A DNA stretch of 64,000 bases from contig MEHQ01000511.1 of NCBI GenBank assembly GCA_008828725.1, positions 36,543 to 100,542 of the forward strand. The letters are read 5' to 3'. Below, piece after piece: positions 59,070 to 64,000 of the stretch. Under the pieces are notes generated by a model. It searched no databases. It had not been told where the DNA came from and saw only the letters and a program-made list of their open reading frames with translations. This DNA is from Saccharina japonica. Its lineage: Eukaryota; Sar; Phaeophyceae; Laminariales; Laminariaceae. A program made the position numbers and the translations under genes. How positions within the stretch are numbered: the first letter of the stretch is position 1; each line of letters begins with the position of its first letter.

Positions 59070-59312
59070 TATAAACTCTCTCCCGTTTTTTTTTCTTTTT
59101 TCCATCCCATTCATTACCTTCGCTCTTCCTTTCCCTCTCCTCCCTACGAGATAGTCGTAACTCAAATCCACGCTCACTAACTAGGTGTTTCTCCCTCTTC
59201 TCCCCACTACAGCAGCAGTAGTAGTTCGTGCCTTGATTTTTTTTTATCGCGCGAAGACTTCAGCCCTTTCTTTTTCCCTTGTCGACCCGCATCGAATTGT
59301 GACCCCAGAGAT
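59070..59312 (-). mobile_element. tRNA-derived SINE, copy 4 (head lost)
   Basis: On the minus strand the body is present from AATTCGATGCGGGTCGACAA to GAATGGGATGGAAAAAAG, more diverged than the others. The tRNA-like head is not visible. Confidence 0.7.
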
Positions 59313-59629
59313 AGTTTCGAAAGAACTTCGGACTATTACTACTGTAGTAATAGGCTCGTACGGCCCCATATTTATGAAGACCAAAGGGGGGGGGGGGGGG
59401 GGGGGGGTGATAAGGCTTAGTTTGAGCAGTACGGTAGGTATAGCCTCCTCTTACCAGTAGTAGTAGCCTTACGTACACACAAATACGTTAACATAACTAT
59501 TATTATGGCGAACCATAGTAATTACAGGACTATATATCCCAGTATTTTTACTAAGCATGTTTAGTCCTGATTAATACGTTCCCCCTCAACAGTGCCTCGT
59601 GCGATGCCTATGAATATTGATAGTTGTCG

Positions 59630-59905
59630 AGGTTGATGCCCCCCCCCCCGTGGGGTGTCATACGACTACGTACGGTCGTGCACGATGTGAGTACCCCCCC
59701 CCCCCCCCCCCCCCGGCCCCCCCCCCCCCCCGGGGGGGGGTTACCCACCACTACGGTGCGTCCCCGTGGGGGGCCCCCCCCCCCCCCCGGGGGGGGGTTA
59801 CCCACCACTACGGTGCGTCCCCGTGGGGGGCCCCCCCCCCCCCCCGGGGGGGGGTTACCCACCACTACGGTGCGTCCCCGTGGGGGGCCCCCCCCCCCCC
59901 CCCCT
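59630..59905 (-). repeat. PG-1 fragment fused to a 57-bp tandem array of C- and G-runs
   Basis: On the minus strand a PG-1-like end adjoins three tandem 57-bp units, each made of TTACCCACCACTACGGTGCG plus TCCCCGTGGGGGG and facing C- and G-runs (unit starts near 59741, 59798 and 59855 on the plus strand). The runs can pair with each other as hairpins. Confidence 0.75.
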
Positions 59906-60124
59906 CCTCCCCCCGGCAACATGAGCTAGATCATACAGAACCGGAATGGACCTATTCGCCCTGAACTACCTAGATATTGCAGTGGGAAAGGATTATGTGT
60001 GCCCGATGTGATGTTTGGATAGTTTTCAAGTCATTAGTTTTTTCAAATCATCAGCGTCAACGTAACGTGGACATGATAGGATACGCTACGCTATCTATAT
60101 TTTTTTGATCACAAAAAAAAGGTG

Positions 60125-60198
60125 CGGGGATAGAGAGGCTCGAACTCTCGACCTTCTGCTTATGAGACAAACGCTCTAGCCGACTGAGCTATATCCCC
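60125..60198 (-). tRNA. tRNA-Met (CAT), copy 3
   Basis: Same 74-nt sequence. Flanks are partly shared with copy 2: CCGCACGGA follows on the plus strand, then an AGGATTGAGTG-like word. Confidence 0.92.
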
Positions 60199-60385
60199 CC
60201 CGCACGGACATAAATCAAAGCAGGATTGAGTGGGTCCTGGACCTTACCACGCGTGCCACGAGACGTTCGCTCGCTTGGACTGCGACATGGAGCTGCGACG
60301 CATGCTACGGTATAGGTCTACCATGTTTTTTTGCTGAGGGTGGTTGCTTGAGGGGCTGTACGCCTCACCGTCACACTGATTTTGG

Positions 60386-60458
60386 AGGGGGGGGGGGTGG
60401 CGTACTCATTTGTTGCTTGCCTTAGTCATTTGACCATTGATCCTTTCGAGACGGAGCA
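60386..60458 (+). repeat. Poly-G-anchored repeat PG-2, copy 4
   Basis: A G-run is followed by CGTACTCATTTGTTGCTTGC, TTAGTCATTTGACCATTGAT and CCTTTCGAGACGGAGC. A short deletion removes the ACCACGCAT segment of the other copies. Confidence 0.7.
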
Positions 60459-60920
60459 TTTTGGAGGGGGCGGGGGGGAATGCTACCCGATTAACAATTA
60501 TATGGCCCAGGGCCTACCTATACTACGAAAACTATTGCAACACAATAATCAAAAGACCGACGATTTTGAGTTAAGGCGACCGATCAGTCAGAAACCTTTT
60601 TGAGCCGAAAAGTGCTACCTGGTATACTTAGTATACCTCTATTATCGTAGCACGCGTTGAGCCTGTCCTGTGGCCACACGGACTGCATTGTGGCGATGCA
60701 TTAATGCGGGAACAACAACAACGGTGATGGGAGAATCAGAATACATACGCGCAGTAGTTTCTCCGCGTATGAGTCGTGGGTCGTGGGTCGTGGGTTCCCT
60801 GGACATGGGCAAGGGCAGAGACAGGGATAGGGACAGTTTAGTGGTATGCGGCCTTCAGGGAAGATGTGGGCTGTGCTCGGTGTGCACACAGGGTCCCACC
60901 AAAATCGATACCTGGTATTA

Positions 60921-61163
60921 GGGGTCGTTCTTATCGGAGCCATAAATTTCCAAAATTTCCATGTTTTTTTTCGCGCAATTTTTTAGATTTCCATTTTTTC
61001 CATTTTGTTTTCTTCTTTTTATTGGAATGTGAAGCCTTCCAAACATTTTGCCCTCTGAAGGATTTCCAATATTTCCATTATTTCCAATATTTCCAAGTTT
61101 TCCTTTTTTTTTTTTTGTTTAATTTGGAAATTATGGAAAAAAGCTGCTCGATAAGAACGACCC
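60921..61163. mobile_element. PIF/Harbinger-like MITE, copy 1, TTA duplication
   Basis: The inverted ends are GGGGTCGTTCTTATCGGAGC and the complement of GGGTCGTTCTTATCGAGCAG. They are flanked by TTA on both sides (60918-60920 and 61164-61166). The core is AT-rich with repeated AATTTCCA words. A 3-bp TTA/TAA duplication and GGG-type ends are characteristic of PIF/Harbinger. The same family is at 62545-62790. Confidence 0.82.
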
Positions 61164-62544
61164 TTAGTCTAATGTGAGTGTGGTATTATATCACAGGCTT
61201 ATTGCGCAGCCAAGGAGACTAGGCTCCGTCTCCTCGCCATCGCTGTTGTTAGAAAACCACAACAAATAGTCCTATGTTCTATATAGGACTATCAACAGCA
61301 GCAAGCAGTCTCGTGCCATTCGTTTCTTCTGCACCTCGGCTATGATCGCGCGGTTTATGCACGAAAGGCAGGGCAAACCGAATGATGCACTGCTGCTGTG
61401 CTTCTCCTTCTCTGTTGTGAGGCAGGACTATAACAGTACGTCCCTACGTAGAGAGCCATGCATGGTCGATTTCTCAGTAGCCAATATAAACCAGATATTT
61501 ATAATCTTATTCTTCGAGCTGAATATCTATAGAGGTTTCCTTGTTCGGTTTTTCCCTTGATTTTCTTCGTCTTTCTCGTTGCATGTTTCTGAGTGATCAA
61601 AATTGAAGCCAATCTTGTGTTGTGCACATAGAAAATAGTCGGATGGAAAACATCCTGGGAATGTTTCTGAGTGATGGATGCTGAATGAAGCTCATCATAC
61701 TGCACATTAATTGTCGGATGAAAATACCTACCCGTGGTACTATTTTCGTCAAGTATTCAGGTCTGATTGATATTAAAATTATCTTTCCATGTCTGAAGTC
61801 ACTTTTGGATTCTGTATGCCCTTTTTTTTATGTGGATGTTATGATTGGAACAAGCGCTCGTACACAATATTGATTGTCAGATCTGGTCAGATGGCGAATG
61901 GAATAATCATGATGTTTTTTTTTTGTTGACACTTCGCTGGAGATGTTAGAGACAGCGGGCTCAGTCGCTGTTTAACGGATGAGATATGCAAGGAGGAGCA
62001 TTTTGTTTTTTACGAGGAATTTCGTTCTCGTCATATCGGTTTGGGATGCCGTTTTCTTTCACGCGTCTGCATTTCGCAATTGTTGTTGTTTCTTCGTCAT
62101 TGTTTTACGACAATACACACACGCTGCACATCGTGTCGGCTGGCAAACATGAAAATAATAAAACTCGTGGTGATATTCACTTCTTCAGCAAGAATATCCT
62201 ACAGGCGCCCATGGATAAGACAGAGGAAGGTGTGGATGGCGGTGGTGGTTGAGCCGTCGTGGTGCGGCCACAGAGCAAGAAGACCGCCAAGAAACATGCG
62301 CGGCAGTGCTTATACATCGAGGAATCTGATGCACACATGGGAGCGGCCGACAGCCGACGACCGACAAACGGTGTGTACGTATGGTTGATAGTTAGGAGGT
62401 GACCTACTACGTATGAATGCGTATACCTCTTCCCCGTAGTAAGCAGTCTTCTGAGGGACGGTGGGTCACATGCTACTGGAGGGGTCCCTGGATGGCCGCT
62501 CTCAGGTAATGACCACAAGGCGCCACAAGCCCTAGCCCTGTTAA

Positions 62545-62790
62545 GGGTCGTTCTTATGGAGCATTTTTTCCCCCCAAAATTTCCAAAACAAAATTCCAAA
62601 AAAATCAGGAAAATCAAGAAAAACCGGATTAATTTGGATTTTTTGGAAAATTAACAGAGGGAAAACATATTTGGAAGGCTTCGCATTCCAATATTTTGAC
62701 ATTATTTTTGGAAAATATGGAAATCCTACAAAATTGCGCGAAAACTTTATTTGGATCTTTTGGAAAAAAGTTTCTCGATAAGAACGGCCC
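62545..62790. mobile_element. PIF/Harbinger-like MITE, copy 2, TAA duplication
   Basis: It begins GGGTCGTTCTTATGGAGC, ends CTCGATAAGAACGGCCC, and is flanked by TAA on both sides (62542-62544 and 62791-62793). The 246-bp core shares GGAAGGCTTCGCATTCCAAT-like sequence with copy 1 in inverted order. Confidence 0.82.
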
Positions 62791-62868
62791 TAACTTCACA
62801 ACTACGCCATGCCAAATATAAGCTGCGGGTTGTGTGTCCTCGACGAAGCATATACCTAACAACAGTAC

Positions 62869-62946
62869 CACTCTGGTCCGGAATATAAGGTACGTTTGTA
62901 TATCAAATTTTAAGTAAAATAGTTCTTACATTTCGGGTCAGAGTGG
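62869..62946. mobile_element. Small MITE, AATCTRGAC-related, copy 3
   Basis: Left end CCACTCTGGTCCGGAATATA plus AGG; right end CTTACATTTCGGGTCAGAGT plus GG. TA lies on both sides, consistent with a TA target duplication. It shares the ATATAAGG inner arm with copies 1 and 2. Confidence 0.72.
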
Positions 62947-63214
62947 TATACAATAATAGTATTAATAGTACTGGCCTGCACGTATTTATGTGCGTTTTTT
63001 TTTCGAGTCAGTGAAGTATACCAGGTATACCAGTATGTCACCCGGGATTCAATCCCTCTACGACAGTATAGGTTTGTGGGGCAGGCAGAGCAGGAAGTAT
63101 TCGAGGTAATGATCGTGGGTGGATTTCGTGGGATGGAAATCTCGTAGTGTTTACTTACAAGTATACACAACGCTACAATATGATTGTGCTGCTGCTAGTA
63201 GGCCTGACTATGAC

Positions 63215-63510
63215 CTCCTACCCCACCCCTCCCCTCTCCCCCCCCTCCCCCACTCCCTCCCTCCCCCCCATCCCCCCCCTCCCCATCGCCCCCTCCGCCC
63301 CTCCGCACCGCCTCTCCCCCCTCCCCCCTCTCCGCCTCCCCTCACCCGCCTCACCCCCTCCCCCTCCCCCTCGCCCCATCGCCCGCCTCCCCCCATCGCC
63401 ACCTCCCGCGCTCGCCCCTCCCCCGCTCACCCTCCCCCCCCCGCCCCCCCTCCCCGCCTCTCCCCTACCCGGACTCCCCCCTCCGCCCCTCCCCCCCCCC
63501 GGACTCCGTA
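63215..63510 (+). repeat. C-rich low-complexity tract, about 295 bp
   Basis: It consists almost entirely of CCCCTCC, CCGCC and CACC words with strong strand asymmetry. Pro-rich and Gly/Arg-rich frames across it on both strands are artefacts. Confidence 0.85.
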
Positions 63511-63859
63511 TAGGCTTTTTATTAAACAGCATACAACAGAAAAAAATGGAAGAGATGTAAATTACAGTAGAAGAAAATGCCACGTCCCAACAACACCTAC
63601 CTGTGACTGTGCGGTGCGCTGTTACCGTGGCGCATAAGCTAAAGTGTATACCTGGTACCTGCTACGTGTGTATACCGGGTATGTACCTGGTATTTATTAT
63701 GTACCAGGTAAGTACGATAGACCAACGCTGGGCGGGGGATGGCTCTCTTTACCGCTGCTGCGGCTAGTCTGGGCTGTGTTCGTACCAGGTACCTGGAATG
63801 CAGTAATTGCTGTTTCCTCATAATTTTAATTTTTGGAGAAATGGCAAAAAAAAAAGGTG

Positions 63860-63933
63860 CGGGGATAGAGAGGCTCGAACTCTCGACCTTCTGCTTATGA
63901 GACAAACGCTCTAGCCGACTGAGCTATATCCCC
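63860..63933 (-). tRNA. tRNA-Met (CAT), copy 4
   Basis: Same 74-nt sequence with a T-run terminator on the minus strand. It is 3.7 kb from copy 3; all four copies share orientation. Confidence 0.92.
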
Positions 63934-64000
63934 CCCGCACGGGTGGACAATGAGTATCTTGTTTGAATATATAGTTGGGAATTTTTTTCCTGGAATTCTG

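Noticed and set aside
63119-63637. 172-codon Pro-rich frame
   Set aside because: It spans the C-rich low-complexity tract; composition explains it.
1-64000. CRISPR arrays, bacterial operons, ribosome binding sites, prophage
   Set aside because: Introns, Pol III genes and telomere-type tracts show eukaryotic nuclear DNA; direct repeats seen are microsatellites or transposons.

Overview
The window looks like nuclear DNA of a photosynthetic stramenopile, most likely a brown alga. Genes are split into short GC-rich exons separated by long introns full of repeats. There are (CCCTAA)n telomere-type tracts, and one gene encodes a plastid-type presequence containing an ASAFAP-like motif. The assignment to brown algae is inference; no rRNA or organelle marker is present to prove it.

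Layout. (1) 34-7305, minus: most of a GCN5-type histone acetyltransferase, whose 3' end runs off the window start. (2) 7626-10336, plus: a three-exon predicted plastid membrane protein of cyanobacterial type, divergent from GCN5 across a 320-bp gap. (3) 11044-20646, plus: a TerC-family membrane protein with a long acidic C-terminal tail; its 5' exon and one internal exon are not found. (4) 20647-27098: repeat-rich gap without a recognised gene. (5) 27099-38227, minus: a complete eight-exon endonuclease III (HhH-GPD) base-excision glycosylase; all splice phases agree and one intron is GC-AG. (6) 38228-51321: repeats, a tRNA-derived SINE, a probable pseudogene at 42.5-43.1 kb and a field of degenerate local duplications at 47.5-49.6 kb. 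(7) 51322-55743, plus: an unrecognised coiled-coil protein in at least five exons. (8) 55.8-64 kb: repeats and four identical elongator tRNA-Met genes, all minus strand.

The genes do not form a pathway: they are a chromatin modifier, two predicted plastid membrane proteins, a DNA-repair enzyme and an unknown. The richest content is the non-coding part. It holds a hAT-like MITE with a perfect 8-bp target duplication, two Harbinger-like MITEs with TTA/TAA duplications, several further small inverted-repeat families, a SINE family, two related repeat families that always abut poly-G tracts, a telomere-type tract at the centre of a large inverted satellite, and a strong excess of the word TACCAGGTA/TACCTGGTA. 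Exon boundaries were read by eye from splice consensus, reading phase and recalled family sequence, without transcript support.
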